In this document: positions 25,920 through 36,559 of the stretch, in pieces | How positions within the stretch are numbered: position 1 is the stretch's first letter | Layout: each line of letters starts with the position of its first letter | From: Bacteroidaceae bacterium | GTDB lineage: Bacteria > Bacteroidota > Bacteroidia > Bacteroidales > Bacteroidaceae | Direction of reading: 5' to 3' | Length of the DNA: 49,578 nt | Assembly: GCA_017525235.1 (NCBI GenBank) | Contig: JAFXTC010000049.1 | Coordinates: forward strand, 1 to 49,578 | The notes under the pieces: model-generated | The model's database searches: none | Told to the model about the DNA's origin: nothing | What the model saw: only the letters and a program-made list of their open reading frames with translations | Program-made: the position numbers and the translations under genes

Positions 25920-25998
25920 GGTTAGCGGTTAGCGAGGGTTACTTCTTACATCTTACTTCTTACATCATACTTCGGTTAGTGGTTAGCGAGGGTTACTT
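25920..25998. repeat. duplicated GGTTAGC repeat, second copy overlapping the htpG stop
   Basis: The 25-bp sequence beginning GGTTAGCGGTTAGCGAGGG occurs at 25920-25944 and, with one change, at 25974-25998. TTACTTCTTACATC repeats lie between them. The second copy includes the last codon and stop codon of htpG. Confidence 0.8.
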
Positions 25999-28044
25999 AA
26001 TCATCTCTACACTTCTCTTCACAAAGCGGGTGAGGGCTTCGCCTTTCAGCATGCCGTTCTGAAGGAGAGCAAGGTCGATGAGTTGATGAACACGTTCGTT
26101 ACCATTGGCGTAGGTTTTCAGCACATCGTTCTTCTTCTTGTTCTCAGCCTGGATATCATCGCCACACTTCTTCAGATCGTCCTTCTCTTCCTGAGTGATT
26201 TCCTCGGGCTTCTTCTTATCCTGCTCCTGACGCAGTACAGCCTGACGTGCAGAAAGACCCTTAATCTCAGCCTCGATGGGTTTCAGGGCTTCTGCCGTGT
26301 TAGCCTCGCTGTCTTCCAGAACTTGTTTGATAAGGGGAGCATCGCTGTTCAGTACCAATGTGTACATATCAGGCATATCGCCATAGAAACTCATACCGGG
26401 TTGCAGACGAGCCATCTCCTTCATACGGCGCATATACTCGCTTTGGGTAATCATTACGGGCAACTGCTCTTCGCCAAGTGCCTGAACCTCAACGTGGAAG
26501 TCGGTCTTGGCAGTACGAGGCATCTGACTGTTGAAGATACTCGACAGCTTGTCGCCTCTCTCTGCCTCCAGCAGCTCGCGCTTTGTCTCTTCTTTCTGGA
26601 TAAGACGGTCTATAACATCGCCGTCAACACGTGTGAAGGTGCTCTTCTCCAATTTTCTCTCGAGCATGCCAACCAGAGGAGTGTCCAGTTGACCGTCCAT
26701 CAGCAGTACGCTGTAGCCTTTCTGCTTGGCAGCCTCGATGTAGGTGTACTGAGCATCAGGATCGTTGGCATACAGATAGACAAGCTGACCATCCTTATTG
26801 GTCTGGTTATCCTTGATAAGGGTCTTGTACTCATCCAATGTAAAGTATTTACCTTCTGTATCCTTCAGCAGGAAGAATGCCTTAGCTTTCTCATAGAAGT
26901 CTTCTTCTGAGAGCATTCCATAGTGGATGAAAATCTTAATATCGTCCCACTTCTTCTCGAAGTCCGGGCGGTCAGATTTGAAGATACTTTGCAGGCGGTC
27001 GGCCACCTTCTTGGTGATATAAGAGCTGATTTTCTTAACGTTGGCATCGCTCTGCAGATAGCTACGGCTAACATTCAGAGGAATATCGGGACTGTCGATA
27101 ACACCATGCAGCAGGGTTAGGAACTCAGGCACGATGCTCTCTACAGAATCTGTCACGAATACCTGATTGCAGTACAGCTGAATCTTGTTACGCTGCATCT
27201 CGATGTTGTTCTTAATCTTGGGGAAGTAGAGGATACCCGTCAGATTAAAGGGATAGTCCACGTTCAGGTGAATCCAGAACAGAGGTTCGTCGGCCATGGG
27301 GAAGAGGTGACGGTAGAACTCCTTGTAGTCCTCGTCCTTCAAATCGCTGGGCTTCTTAATCCACAGCGGCTCTACATTATTTATAATATTATCCTCTTCG
27401 GTATCAACCTGCTTGCCGTCTTTCCACTCTGTCTTTTTGCCGAAAGCTACAGGTACGGGCAGGAAGTGGCAGTATTTACGCAGCAAGTCCTCAATCTTGT
27501 TTTTTTCGAGAAACTCCAAGCAGTCATCATCGATGTGCATAACGATGCTTGTGCCACGATCTTCCTTCTCGACTTCTTCCAGTGTGAAGGAAGGACTTCC
27601 GTCGCAGCTCCACTTCACAGCAGGAGCATCCTGATAGCTCTTGGTGATGATGTCCACCTGTTTGCTGACCATGAAGGAACTGTAGAATCCCAGACCGAAG
27701 TGACCGATGATAGCATTGGCATCATCCTTGTATTTGTCTAGGAAGTCGTTGGCGCCAGAGAAGGCAATCTGATTGATATACTTCTCAATCTCATCGGCTG
27801 TCATACCGATACCGCGGTCGGTAACAGTGATGGTCTTAGCATCTTTATCTACACTAACGGTAACTTTCAGGTCGCCCAGTTCGCCTTTGAACTCACCCTT
27901 ACCACTTAATGTTTTCAGCTTCTGCGTAGCATCAACGGCATTGCTGACAATCTCACGCAGAAATATTTCATGATCGCTGTACAGGAACTTTTTTATGACG
28001 GGGAAAATGTTCTCTGTAGTAACCCCGATATTACCTTGTTTCAT
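25993..28044 (-). CDS. htpG: molecular chaperone HtpG (Hsp90)
   Basis: This cytosolic Hsp90 chaperone has 683 residues. The N-terminal GHKL ATPase motifs are present: SNAVDATQKL, DRGIGMTADEIEKY, IAFSGAND and GHFGLGFYSSF. The middle domain carries PLNVSRSYLQ. It follows clpC by 15 bp, forming a stress-protein pair. The stop codon lies within the repeat at 25974-25998. Confidence 0.98.
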   Translation of the reverse strand: MKQGNIGVTTENIFPVIKKFLYSDHEIFLREIVSNAVDATQKLKTLSGKGEFKGELGDLKVTVSVDKDAKTITVTDRGIGMTADEIEKYINQIAFSGANDFLDKYKDDANAIIGHFGLGFYSSFMVSKQVDIITKSYQDAPAVKWSCDGSPSFTLEEVEKEDRGTSIVMHIDDDCLEFLEKNKIEDLLRKYCHFLPVPVAFGKKTEWKDGKQVDTEEDNIINNVEPLWIKKPSDLKDEDYKEFYRHLFPMADEPLFWIHLNVDYPFNLTGILYFPKIKNNIEMQRNKIQLYCNQVFVTDSVESIVPEFLTLLHGVIDSPDIPLNVSRSYLQSDANVKKISSYITKKVADRLQSIFKSDRPDFEKKWDDIKIFIHYGMLSEEDFYEKAKAFFLLKDTEGKYFTLDEYKTLIKDNQTNKDGQLVYLYANDPDAQYTYIEAAKQKGYSVLLMDGQLDTPLVGMLERKLEKSTFTRVDGDVIDRLIQKEETKRELLEAERGDKLSSIFNSQMPRTAKTDFHVEVQALGEEQLPVMITQSEYMRRMKEMARLQPGMSFYGDMPDMYTLVLNSDAPLIKQVLEDSEANTAEALKPIEAEIKGLSARQAVLRQEQDKKKPEEITQEEKDDLKKCGDDIQAENKKKNDVLKTYANGNERVHQLIDLALLQNGMLKGEALTRFVKRSVEMIK

Positions 28045-28059
28045 ATTTGTTTTGAAATT

Positions 28060-30576
28060 TTATTTATCCACAATAACAATCTTATCTTCTTTAACTTCTG
28101 TCTTAAGTGACGTGCCGTGTTCGTCCTGCATCAGCACATCGCACAAGGGATCTTCAAGCATCGTCTGCAAGATACGCTTCAAAGGACGTGCTCCGTACTG
28201 CACATCGTAACCCTTCGTACCCAATAGTTTACGTGCCTCTGGTGTTACCTCTAATGTAACGCCCAGTTCCTCAACACGATGGAGTAGGGGCTTTAACTCT
28301 ATATCCACAATCTTCTGGATGCTTTCCTCGCTTAACTGGTCGAAATAAATAATGTCATCCAACCTGTTCAGGAACTCTGGTGCAAACTGCTTCTTCAGCG
28401 CCTTCTGTACCAAATCTCTGCTCAGCTGCTTGTTTTGGCTGGCATCTGTTCCACTTTGGAAACCAACGCCACGGCCAAAGTCGCGAATCTGTTTGGTTCC
28501 GCAGTTCGATGTCATCACGATGATGGTATTCTTGAAGTCGATGGTAGCACCGTTGCCGTCCGTCAGTCTTCCTTCGTCCATCATTTGTAGGAGAATATTG
28601 AATACGTCGGGATGTGCTTTCTCAATTTCATCGAGCAGGACGATGCTATAAGGCTTACGACGAACTTTTTCTGTGAGTTGCCCGCCTTCTTCAAATCCTA
28701 CGTATCCTGGAGGAGCTCCAACCATGCGGCTTACAGTATGCTTCTCCATATACTCGCTCATGTCTATTCTAATTATGTTGTCGGCTGAGCCAAACATTTC
28801 AAGTGCCAGACACTTGGTGAGATATGTCTTTCCCACACCAGTGGGCCCTACGAACATAAAGGTGCCGATAGGTTTCTTGGGGTCTTTCAGGCCGATTCGA
28901 CTGCGCTGAATACTTCTGACGATGGTTTGGATAGCATCATCCTGACCAATGACAGCATCTTTCAGCTTGCCTGACAGGTTTCTAAGTTTCTGATTCTCTT
29001 CTTCTCCGATGCGTTGCACGGGAATGCCAGTCATCATACTAATCACATCCGCAACCATGGTTTCATCCACGCTGGGACGGTCGTTCTTGATTTTTGCCTC
29101 CCATTCTTTTTGCTTTTCCTGCAGTGCATGTTCCATGTTCTTCAGTTGGTCGCGATATTCTGCCGCCAACTCAAAGTTCTGTTCCTTTACTGCAACATTC
29201 TTTTGCTCATTCAGCTCTTCCATGTGAGCTTCCAACTGAGCTATCTCGTCGGGGATAGGCATTTCCTGAATGTGAATACGACTGCCAGCCTCGTCCATAG
29301 CATCAATAGCCTTGTCGGGGAAACTGCGCTCCGTAACATATCGGTTTGTAAGCTTTACACAAGCCTCAAGTGCCTCTGGCGTGTATATGACATTGTGGTG
29401 ATCTTCGTAACGGTCTTTTAGGTTTTGAAGAATCAATAGCGTTTCCTCTGGAGTGGTGGGTTCTACCATAACCTTCTGAAAGCGTCTGTCCAAAGCACCG
29501 TCTTTTTCTATTGTTTTACGGAATTCATCTGTAGTGGTAGCACCTATGCATTGGAACTCGCCTCTGCTTAGAGCCGGCTTCAGCATATTGGCAGCATCCA
29601 TTGAGCCGGCTGCACCTCCAGCGCCTACCAGCGTGTGAATTTCGTCAATGAAGACAATAATCTCGGGATTCTTCTGCAACTCAAGAATGATGCTACGCAT
29701 ACGCTCCTCAAACTGGCCGCGGTATTTTGTTCCTGCCACTACACTGGCCATGTCCAAAACTATTACGCGCTTGTTCCACAACAGATGACTTACCCTATGC
29801 TGAACAATGTGTTGTGCCAATCCCTCTACAATGGCGCTCTTGCCTACACCTGGCTGTCCGATCAGTATAGGATTGTTCTTCTTGCGACGACTCAAAATCT
29901 GTGCAACACGTTCTATTTCTTTCTGACGACCGATAACAGGGTCTAACAGACCATCGGCAGCAGCTAGTGTCAGGTCAGTACCAAAATTGTCAAGAACAGG
30001 TGTTTTGCTGTTGTTTGCCTTCTTCTTGATTTGAATGACAGACAATGCTCCGGTATCATCGCCCTGAGCCGTTTCCATATTGTCATCATCATCGTCATCG
30101 TCGTCGTTGAAGGAATCTTTAGCTGTTTCCTTAGCAACACCGTTTTGTTGTAGAATCTGTGTTATGGCTTGATATGTAATGTTCATGCGTTCCAAAATGA
30201 GACTAGCATCGCTATCGCCCAATTTCAGTATGGCCAACAATACATGTATAATATATATGGTGTCTGATTTCATAGATTTAGCTTCTAACACGCATACTCT
30301 TAGGATACGTGAGGCAGTGATATCAAACCCCATGTCGGCCAGTGATGGTGGAACAAGAACTTGTTTTTGTTTTGCTATGGCCTCCAGTTCATGTTTCAGT
30401 AACGAGAGGTCAGGCTGTAGCTGTAGCAATGCGTCTCTGGCAGGATTCTGCTCTTTTTGACGCAGGATTGCAAGCAACAGATGTATAGGTGTCACACAGT
30501 CATTATGCAAGCGTTCGGCTTCTTCCTTGCTGAAAGCCAGCACCGTATTCATTTCTGGTGAGAACTTTATTGTCAT
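28060..30576 (-). CDS. clpC: Clp protease ATP-binding subunit ClpC
   Basis: This 838-residue Hsp100 unfoldase is assigned to ClpC rather than ClpB because it has a UVR motif ([15 protein letters not shown], about residue 450) and lacks the long ClpB middle domain. It has an N-terminal Clp-N repeat domain, Walker A motifs GQPGVGKS and GPTGVGKT, and a VGF tripeptide (GRGVGFQSG) that could dock ClpP. An unusual run of eight aspartates near residue 160 lies between the N domain and the first ATPase domain. It has its own consensus promoter and heads the htpG-nadE group. Confidence 0.95.
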   Translation of the reverse strand: MTIKFSPEMNTVLAFSKEEAERLHNDCVTPIHLLLAILRQKEQNPARDALLQLQPDLSLLKHELEAIAKQKQVLVPPSLADMGFDITASRILRVCVLEAKSMKSDTIYIIHVLLAILKLGDSDASLILERMNITYQAITQILQQNGVAKETAKDSFNDDDDDDDDNMETAQGDDTGALSVIQIKKKANNSKTPVLDNFGTDLTLAAADGLLDPVIGRQKEIERVAQILSRRKKNNPILIGQPGVGKSAIVEGLAQHIVQHRVSHLLWNKRVIVLDMASVVAGTKYRGQFEERMRSIILELQKNPEIIVFIDEIHTLVGAGGAAGSMDAANMLKPALSRGEFQCIGATTTDEFRKTIEKDGALDRRFQKVMVEPTTPEETLLILQNLKDRYEDHHNVIYTPEALEACVKLTNRYVTERSFPDKAIDAMDEAGSRIHIQEMPIPDEIAQLEAHMEELNEQKNVAVKEQNFELAAEYRDQLKNMEHALQEKQKEWEAKIKNDRPSVDETMVADVISMMTGIPVQRIGEEENQKLRNLSGKLKDAVIGQDDAIQTIVRSIQRSRIGLKDPKKPIGTFMFVGPTGVGKTYLTKCLALEMFGSADNIIRIDMSEYMEKHTVSRMVGAPPGYVGFEEGGQLTEKVRRKPYSIVLLDEIEKAHPDVFNILLQMMDEGRLTDGNGATIDFKNTIIVMTSNCGTKQIRDFGRGVGFQSGTDASQNKQLSRDLVQKALKKQFAPEFLNRLDDIIYFDQLSEESIQKIVDIELKPLLHRVEELGVTLEVTPEARKLLGTKGYDVQYGARPLKRILQTMLEDPLCDVLMQDEHGTSLKTEVKEDKIVIVDK

Positions 30577-30691
30577 GTAATTATTCTATCTTATTTGTTA
30601 TGTTTACACTAGGTTCATTACAAATTCTGTGCCAATAGTCATGACGTGTCTATTTGTCCCTTTGCCTTGTTCATATATTGTTTCTTGTTGG

Positions 30692-30722
30692 CAAAGTTAC
30701 TGATAAGTAAGAACAATACAAA
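30692..30722 (-). promoter_or_regulatory. clpC promoter
   Basis: On the minus strand TTTG (30719-30722) and TAACTTTG (30692-30699) are separated by exactly 19 bp. The leader to the ATG at 30576 is about 110 nt. No CIRCE-type inverted repeat is seen. Confidence 0.7.
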
Positions 30723-30799
30723 ATAAAAGCATGATTTCTTTTTTCATTCTTTTATAGATGATGTAATTAAGGTTTGGGAATAAAAATAAATGATTTTAT

Positions 30800-30830
30800 T
30801 TTGTATTCCGCTTACTAAATCGTATCTTTG
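30800..30830 (+). promoter_or_regulatory. dnaB promoter
   Basis: TTTG (30800-30803), 19 bp and TATCTTTG (30823-30830) form a consensus Bacteroidetes promoter 33 bp before the ATG at 30864. This decides the start, because an upstream in-frame ATG at 30828 would lie in the -7 box. Confidence 0.8.
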
Positions 30831-30863
30831 CATGGCAGAATCAAAAATACTAAGGTAAACATA

Positions 30864-32411
30864 ATGGCAGAGAGAAGGAAACAGACGACAAAAATTGTGG
30901 AGGTACCCAGTGTGGATCAGTATGGTCATAAGCAACCACAAAGTCTGGATATGGAAGTGGATGTGATAGGTGCACTGATGGTGGAACAGGAAGCCTGGGG
31001 GCAAGTGGCAGAGATGCTGAAGCCCGAGAGTTTCTATGACAAACGTCATCGGGTTATCTTTCAGGCTATCCAAACATTGAACGTTGAGCAGAAGCCTGTG
31101 GACATAATGACCGTATGCGACCAATTGGAGCGAACCGGTTTGTTGGAAGAGGCTGGAGGTAATACATATCTGATGCAGATAAATGCTGAGGTTGCCAGTA
31201 GTGCACATATCCTATATCATGCCAAGGTGATTGCCCAAAAGTCTCTCGCACGCCAACTTATCACTTTTGCCAGCACGATTCAGACACAGGCCTTTGATTC
31301 AACAATTGATGTGGCTGACCTGATGCAAACTGCAGAAAGTCAATTGTTTGCTATCTCACAAAAGAACCTCAAGAAGGACTATACTCAAATTAATCCTGTA
31401 ATAGATAATGTATATAAACTGCTGAAGCAGGCTGCTGCACGAGAAGGTGGTTTAAGCGGTCTAAGCTCCGGATTTGAGGAAATTGACAAGATGACCAGCG
31501 GATGGCAGAACAGTGACTTGGTTATCATCGCAGCCCGTCCGGCCATGGGTAAGACGGCTTTCGTCTTGAGTATGCTTAAGAAGATGGCTGTTGATAATGG
31601 TGTTCCTGTAGCAATGTTCTCTTTGGAGATGAGCAACGAGCAGTTGGTTCAGCGTTTGATGATTAATGTGAGTGAGATAAATGGAGATAAACTGCGTAGT
31701 GCTCAGTTGCAGCCATACGAGTGGGGACAATTGGATGCCCGTGTACGTCAGCTATGGGATGCTCCTATCTACGTTGACGATACGCCTCAGCTTACTGTTT
31801 TTGAGTTGCAGACAAAGGCGCGCCGTCTGGTGCGAGAACATGACGTAAAGATAATAATGATCGACTACCTGCAGCTAATGCATGCTAGTGGTTTGAATAT
31901 CAATAGTCGTCAGGAAGAGGTTTCTACAATCAGCCGTTCATTGAAAGGTTTGGCGAAAGAATTGAACATTCCCATTATTGCACTGAGCCAGTTGAACCGC
32001 GGCGTTGAGAACAGAGAAGGGGAGGAGGGCAAACGTCCTCAGTTGAGTGACCTGCGTGAATCAGGTGCTATTGAGCAGGATGCAGACATTGTTTGTTTTA
32101 TTCACCGTCCTGAGTATTATCATATATATACAGACCAATCGGGACAGAGTTGGAAGGGTCTTGCACAGTTTATCATTGCTAAGCATCGTAATGGTCAGGT
32201 GGGGGATATCAAGTTGCAGTTTAAGAGTGAGTTTGCTCGTTTTGAAGATTTGGAAACACATATTCCGTTGCCAGGCGAGAAGTCAAGCGATATGGGTGGT
32301 CGCTTCGTAGCTGACAAACTTACACCAGAGGAAATGGCAAAAGCACAGAGCCAGTTGCCACCTGACGAGGATCCCTTTGCAGGACTCTCAGCACAGAATC
32401 TGCCAACATAG
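30864..32411 (+). CDS. dnaB: replicative DNA helicase DnaB
   Basis: DnaB is the hexameric helicase of the replication fork. The start at 30864 (MAERRKQTTK) gives 515 residues. The N-terminal DnaB domain (SLDMEVDVIGALMVEQ) and the RecA-like C-terminal domain with Walker A ARPAMGKT, MFSLEMSNEQLVQR, IMIDYLQLM and SQLNRGVENR are complete. No intein is present. The gene has its own promoter and terminator. Confidence 0.97.
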   Translation: MAERRKQTTKIVEVPSVDQYGHKQPQSLDMEVDVIGALMVEQEAWGQVAEMLKPESFYDKRHRVIFQAIQTLNVEQKPVDIMTVCDQLERTGLLEEAGGNTYLMQINAEVASSAHILYHAKVIAQKSLARQLITFASTIQTQAFDSTIDVADLMQTAESQLFAISQKNLKKDYTQINPVIDNVYKLLKQAAAREGGLSGLSSGFEEIDKMTSGWQNSDLVIIAARPAMGKTAFVLSMLKKMAVDNGVPVAMFSLEMSNEQLVQRLMINVSEINGDKLRSAQLQPYEWGQLDARVRQLWDAPIYVDDTPQLTVFELQTKARRLVREHDVKIIMIDYLQLMHASGLNINSRQEEVSTISRSLKGLAKELNIPIIALSQLNRGVENREGEEGKRPQLSDLRESGAIEQDADIVCFIHRPEYYHIYTDQSGQSWKGLAQFIIAKHRNGQVGDIKLQFKSEFARFEDLETHIPLPGEKSSDMGGRFVADKLTPEEMAKAQSQLPPDEDPFAGLSAQNLPT

Positions 32412-32451
32412 TTATTTACGATAATGTTAACGTCAACGATAACAGACATAA

Positions 32452-32480
32452 AAAACCCCTCTGGAATCCAGAAGGGTTTT
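32452..32480. terminator. bidirectional terminator between dnaB and yebC
   Basis: A 13-bp stem with one mismatch (AAAACCCCTCTGG with CCAGAAGGGTTTT) has a 3-nt loop. T-rich tails occur on both strands, serving the convergent dnaB and yebC genes. Confidence 0.8.
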
Positions 32481-32525
32481 ATTTTTCCATGAATCCGTAG
32501 ATTCGTTATCCAGTAAATCCAAGAA

Positions 32526-33269
32526 TTATTCTTCTTCAGGCTTCATGTTAGTGTAGACTGTCTGAACATCATCGAACTCCTCGAGTTTCTCAACCATCTT
32601 GTTAATGGTTTCGCGCTGCTCAGGAGTAACATCCTTCAGGTCGTTGGGAATGTAAGTGAACTCACCACCGACATCCTCGAAACCATCAGCCTCAAGTTTC
32701 TTCTGGATTTCGTTGTAGCTGGTAGGCTCACCATAGATAGTGATGGTTGTTACGTCTTTGTCCTCGTCGTACTCCTCATCATATTCCTCCTCAACGCCAC
32801 AGTCAATCATATCAAGGATAAAGTCGTCCATATCCATATCAGCCTTCTTCTTGAAAGTGAATACGCACTTGTGGTCAAAAAGGAATGCCAATGAACCTGT
32901 TGTACCCATGTTGCCACTGAATTTGTTAAATACGCTACGTACATCAGCAACGGTACGTGTGGTATTGTCTGTAAGGGTATCAACGAAGATAGCTACTCCG
33001 TGAGGGCCATATCCTTCGTAGGTAACAGACTTGTAGTCGCTCTGGTCTTTACCCATAGCATTCTTGATGGCACGCTCTATGTTGTCTTTAGGCATGTTCT
33101 CGCGTTTGCAGACAGCGATAATAGAACGTAGTGCGGGATTATTCTCGGGTTCTGGACCAGCTGCCTTAACAGCAATGGCAATCTGCTTACCCAGACGTGT
33201 AAATGTCTTGGCCATGTGGCCCCATCTCTTAAGCTTTGTAGCTTTACGATATTCAAATGCTCTTCCCAT
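32526..33269 (-). CDS. yebC: YebC/PmpR family protein
   Basis: This 247-residue member of the YebC family begins MGRAFEYRKATKLKRWGHMA, and has the IIAVCKRENMPKDNIERAI and YEGYGPHGVAIFVD signatures. Members were described as transcriptional regulators, and newer work on some links them to translation of difficult sequences. Which applies here is not known. It follows pheT by 40 bp. An acidic EEEYDEEYDEDKD stretch occurs near residue 165. Confidence 0.93.
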   Translation of the reverse strand: MGRAFEYRKATKLKRWGHMAKTFTRLGKQIAIAVKAAGPEPENNPALRSIIAVCKRENMPKDNIERAIKNAMGKDQSDYKSVTYEGYGPHGVAIFVDTLTDNTTRTVADVRSVFNKFSGNMGTTGSLAFLFDHKCVFTFKKKADMDMDDFILDMIDCGVEEEYDEEYDEDKDVTTITIYGEPTSYNEIQKKLEADGFEDVGGEFTYIPNDLKDVTPEQRETINKMVEKLEEFDDVQTVYTNMKPEEE

Positions 33270-33309
33270 ATTGTTTAATTCAAAATTTTTAATTCATATT
33301 TCATAATTG

Positions 33310-35817
33310 TTATCTCAGCTCAGCCTTCAGTTGGGTAGTGAGGTTGTTGATGAGTTTCTGCATGATGGCATCAATCTGCTTATCGTTCAGCGTCTTCTCG
33401 TTATCCTGAAGGATAAAGTTGACAGCATATGACTTCTTGCCCTCGGGTAGCTTGTCGCCCTCGTATACATCAAAGAGTTTAACGCCTTTCAGGAGTTTCT
33501 TCTCTGTCTGATATGCTATCTTCTCAATTTCAACAAATTCAACGTTTTCATCAAGAAGAAGGGCGAGATCTCGGCTAACTGCCGGGAATTTACTTATCTC
33601 GGTGTAGGTTACAGACTGGTTCTTGATAGTCTTCATAAGTTGCTTCCAACGTAGGTCGGCAAAATAAACAGGAGCTGAGATGCCGAAGCTCTTAAGAATC
33701 TTGTGATTTACTATACCCATCTCAATGAGCACTTTGCCACCACGGTTCTGAATCTGAATGCTCTTGTCGTAGATGTCTGCATTACCTTCGGCAAAGACAA
33801 GCTGGCCAAATGAAACGCCTAAACGACTAATGATATTCATCACATAAGCTTTCAATTCATAGAATGAGCTGTCCTCATCGGCATGAGCCCAGCTACCACT
33901 GACACGTTTGCCCGTAACCCAGAGACCAAGGTGATAATCTTCGGAATATGCATCAAGGACATGTTTGATGACTTCTGGATCACGACTGCTGCTGACACCA
34001 GGAATAATATCGGAACAACGTTTCTCAGCCTGGAACTTGTAACAGTTACCAAACTCAAAGAATTTTAGGTCGGTATTTCTATAGTTGGTATTACGTGCTA
34101 TACTCTCCAAACCGCCAAAAAGTAAGGTTTGACGAAGTGAGTTCAGGTCTTGACTTAATGGATTAAGAAGCTTGACAAGATTCTCACTCTTATAGCTTTC
34201 CAAACTATCATAGTAAGCACCACGCTGCAAGCTGTTATTCAGAATCTCACGGAATCCAGCACCAACCAGCTGCTCGCCGACAAGATTCTGCAACTTATGA
34301 CTCTTATCGGGATCGCCCTTCACAGAAAGACTGCTCTTGAGTGTCGTTGGAATCTCAATATTGTTGTAGCCATAGATACGCAGGATGTCCTCAACAACAT
34401 CGCAGGGACGCTGAACATCTACACGATATGCAGGAACAACAAGTTCAAGCCCTTCAGCCGTCTCGCTCTGAATCTTCATCTCCAAACTGGTAACGATGCT
34501 CTTAATGGTCTCGGCAGGTAAATGTTTGCCAATAAGTGCATCAACATAACTATATTTAAGAGATACGTTGAAGTCGGGTAGGGGATTAGGATAAACATCT
34601 ACAATTTGCATGCTAACCTTTGCACCAGCCAGTTCCTTTGCAAGAATTGCAGCCTGCTTAAGGGCATAAATCTGTCCGTTGGGATCAATACCGCGCTCAA
34701 AACGGAAGCTTGCATCAGTGCTGAGACCATGACGGCGTGCACTCTTTCTGATCCAAGTAGGATTGAAGTAGGCACTCTCAAGCAACACATTAACGGTGCT
34801 GTCATAGGTTCCACTTCCCTTACCACCGAATACGCCGGCAATACACATGGGCTCCTGGGCATTGCATATAGCAAGATCGCGGTCTGAGAGTTTGTGCTCC
34901 TCGCCATCAAGGGTTATGAATGGTGTGCCCTCGGGCATGGTCTTAACAATAACCTTCTTGCCAAGAATCATATCTGCATCAAAGCAATGCAAGGGTTGTC
35001 CGTATGCCATCATGATGTAGTTGGTAATATCAACAATATTGTTGATGGGGCGTAAGCCAATAACACGCAGTTTGTTCTGCAACCATTCAGGGCTTTCCTT
35101 CACCTGACAACCTGTGAGTGAAACAGCGCAATAACGAGGACATGCCTCTGTGTTTTCCACCTCAATGCTGATGGGTAACGTATCATCATCAACCATGAAA
35201 TCGTCGCAAGTAGGACGTTTCAAGCTGGTTTTGTAGCCATTCTGAATGAGCCATGCATAGAGGTCACGTGCCACACCATAGTGACTGCAGGCATCTGCAC
35301 GGTTGGGAGTGATATCTACTTCGATAATGTAATCACTCTCTATGTTGTAGTATTTGGCCGCAGGTGTTCCGACAACAGCATCCTCAGGAAGAACGATAAT
35401 ACCGCTATGGTCTGTACCTATTCCTATTTCGTCCTCAGCACATATCATACCTAAACTTTCTACGCCACGTAACTTGCTGCGTTTTATAGTAAAGCACTCA
35501 TCACCATCATACAATTTGGTACCAACTACAGCTACAATAACCTTCTGACCTGCAGCAACATTAGGTGCACCACAGACAATTTGCAAAGGCTCACCCTGTG
35601 CAACATCAACAGTGCAGACATGCATATGGTCGCTATTGGGATGTGCCTCACATGTAAGAACTTTACCAATCCAGAGACCTTCCAGACCTCCTTTTATGCT
35701 CTGAACTTCCTCAACGCCTTCAACCTCCAAGCCTGCACTGGTGAGTGCATCTGCAACCTGCTGTGCCGTGAGGTCTGTTTCGACGTATTCACGAAGCCAT
35801 TTATAAGATATATTCAT
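33310..35817 (-). CDS. pheT: phenylalanine-tRNA ligase beta subunit
   Basis: PheT with PheS charges tRNA-Phe. At 835 residues it is the long form with an N-terminal EMAP-like tRNA-binding domain (about residues 40-150), B3/B4 editing domain, B5, catalytic-like core (RHGLSTDASFRFERGID) and a C-terminal anticodon-binding FDX-ACB domain (KFPAVSRDLALLLDE). pheS is not adjacent, so the subunits are encoded apart. It is followed by yebC. Confidence 0.97.
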   Translation of the reverse strand: MNISYKWLREYVETDLTAQQVADALTSAGLEVEGVEEVQSIKGGLEGLWIGKVLTCEAHPNSDHMHVCTVDVAQGEPLQIVCGAPNVAAGQKVIVAVVGTKLYDGDECFTIKRSKLRGVESLGMICAEDEIGIGTDHSGIIVLPEDAVVGTPAAKYYNIESDYIIEVDITPNRADACSHYGVARDLYAWLIQNGYKTSLKRPTCDDFMVDDDTLPISIEVENTEACPRYCAVSLTGCQVKESPEWLQNKLRVIGLRPINNIVDITNYIMMAYGQPLHCFDADMILGKKVIVKTMPEGTPFITLDGEEHKLSDRDLAICNAQEPMCIAGVFGGKGSGTYDSTVNVLLESAYFNPTWIRKSARRHGLSTDASFRFERGIDPNGQIYALKQAAILAKELAGAKVSMQIVDVYPNPLPDFNVSLKYSYVDALIGKHLPAETIKSIVTSLEMKIQSETAEGLELVVPAYRVDVQRPCDVVEDILRIYGYNNIEIPTTLKSSLSVKGDPDKSHKLQNLVGEQLVGAGFREILNNSLQRGAYYDSLESYKSENLVKLLNPLSQDLNSLRQTLLFGGLESIARNTNYRNTDLKFFEFGNCYKFQAEKRCSDIIPGVSSSRDPEVIKHVLDAYSEDYHLGLWVTGKRVSGSWAHADEDSSFYELKAYVMNIISRLGVSFGQLVFAEGNADIYDKSIQIQNRGGKVLIEMGIVNHKILKSFGISAPVYFADLRWKQLMKTIKNQSVTYTEISKFPAVSRDLALLLDENVEFVEIEKIAYQTEKKLLKGVKLFDVYEGDKLPEGKKSYAVNFILQDNEKTLNDKQIDAIMQKLINNLTTQLKAELR

Positions 35818-35844
35818 TGTTAATTAAAGAGTTTTTTGAGTTGC

Positions 35845-35876
35845 AAAATTACAAATAATTCGGCACACAAACAAAA
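35845..35876 (-). promoter_or_regulatory. pheT promoter
   Basis: On the minus strand TTTG (35873-35876), 20 bp and TAATTTTG (35845-35852) lie about 28 bp before the ATG at 35817. Confidence 0.6.
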
Positions 35877-35901
35877 GATAGATTTGTTTTCTGCAATAAA
35901 A

Positions 35902-36558
35902 TCATTTTGTCATGGACCAACCCAGCTTTAGACCTTTATAATTACCAAGCAAAGAAGATAATGTGGTATTACTAAGGGACGAATTGCTGAGGGTGCTGAT
36001 GAGTGAAAGTGCCTTGCTTGAATCAAAGAGCAGATAAAGCTCATTACCATTCTTGCAAGCTGTACACTTGACGGATCCTACGCCAAAGGCACCAGTAACA
36101 GTAAGGCGGTTTGAAGATGTATCAAACTTGTATGTGCCAGGATAAGTGCGCGAACCATACGAGAAACTACAAGTATTGTCCTCTTTGAAAGTTAACGACG
36201 TCTTTCCTTGCGTAAACCCGAGGTTTGCTAATTGTTGACCAAGCGTACTTTCTATTTTGTCTGCAGCAATATCTGAGCCAATTTTAGCCAAGATATTCTC
36301 ACTTTCGAAGATAACTTTTGGTGAAGAATAAGTCCAAGTGCCAATAATATTATCCTTGCTGATAGTGTTGCCAAACATTAGATAAGAAAGCACTTTTCCT
36401 AATAAATCTGTAGTTGTCATAGAAGTGTTTCCTGCCAATGCATTTGTAAGGAGAGAATTGGCATCAGTTTTTGTATCTTTCTGATAATTGACTGCTTTAC
36501 AAGAGCAAATAATAATACTAAACAGAAGTACAGATAAAACAGATAAATTCTTTTTCAT
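35902..36558 (-). CDS. DUF4923 family lipoprotein
   Basis: This 218-residue protein is a probable lipoprotein. The start at 36558 gives a signal peptide, MKKNLSVLSVLLFSIIICSC, with a lipobox-like ICSC. The body has NIIGTWTYSSPKVIFESEN and TSLTFKEDNTCSFSYGSR, the lipocalin-like pattern of DUF4923 (GTWxY, then TxxFxxDxTxxF). The family function is unknown. It starts one base after the pseudouridine synthase stop codon, so it is co-transcribed. Confidence 0.85.
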   Translation of the reverse strand: MKKNLSVLSVLLFSIIICSCKAVNYQKDTKTDANSLLTNALAGNTSMTTTDLLGKVLSYLMFGNTISKDNIIGTWTYSSPKVIFESENILAKIGSDIAADKIESTLGQQLANLGFTQGKTSLTFKEDNTCSFSYGSRTYPGTYKFDTSSNRLTVTGAFGVGSVKCTACKNGNELYLLFDSSKALSLISTLSNSSLSNTTLSSLLGNYKGLKLGWSMTK

Positions 36559-36559
36559 A

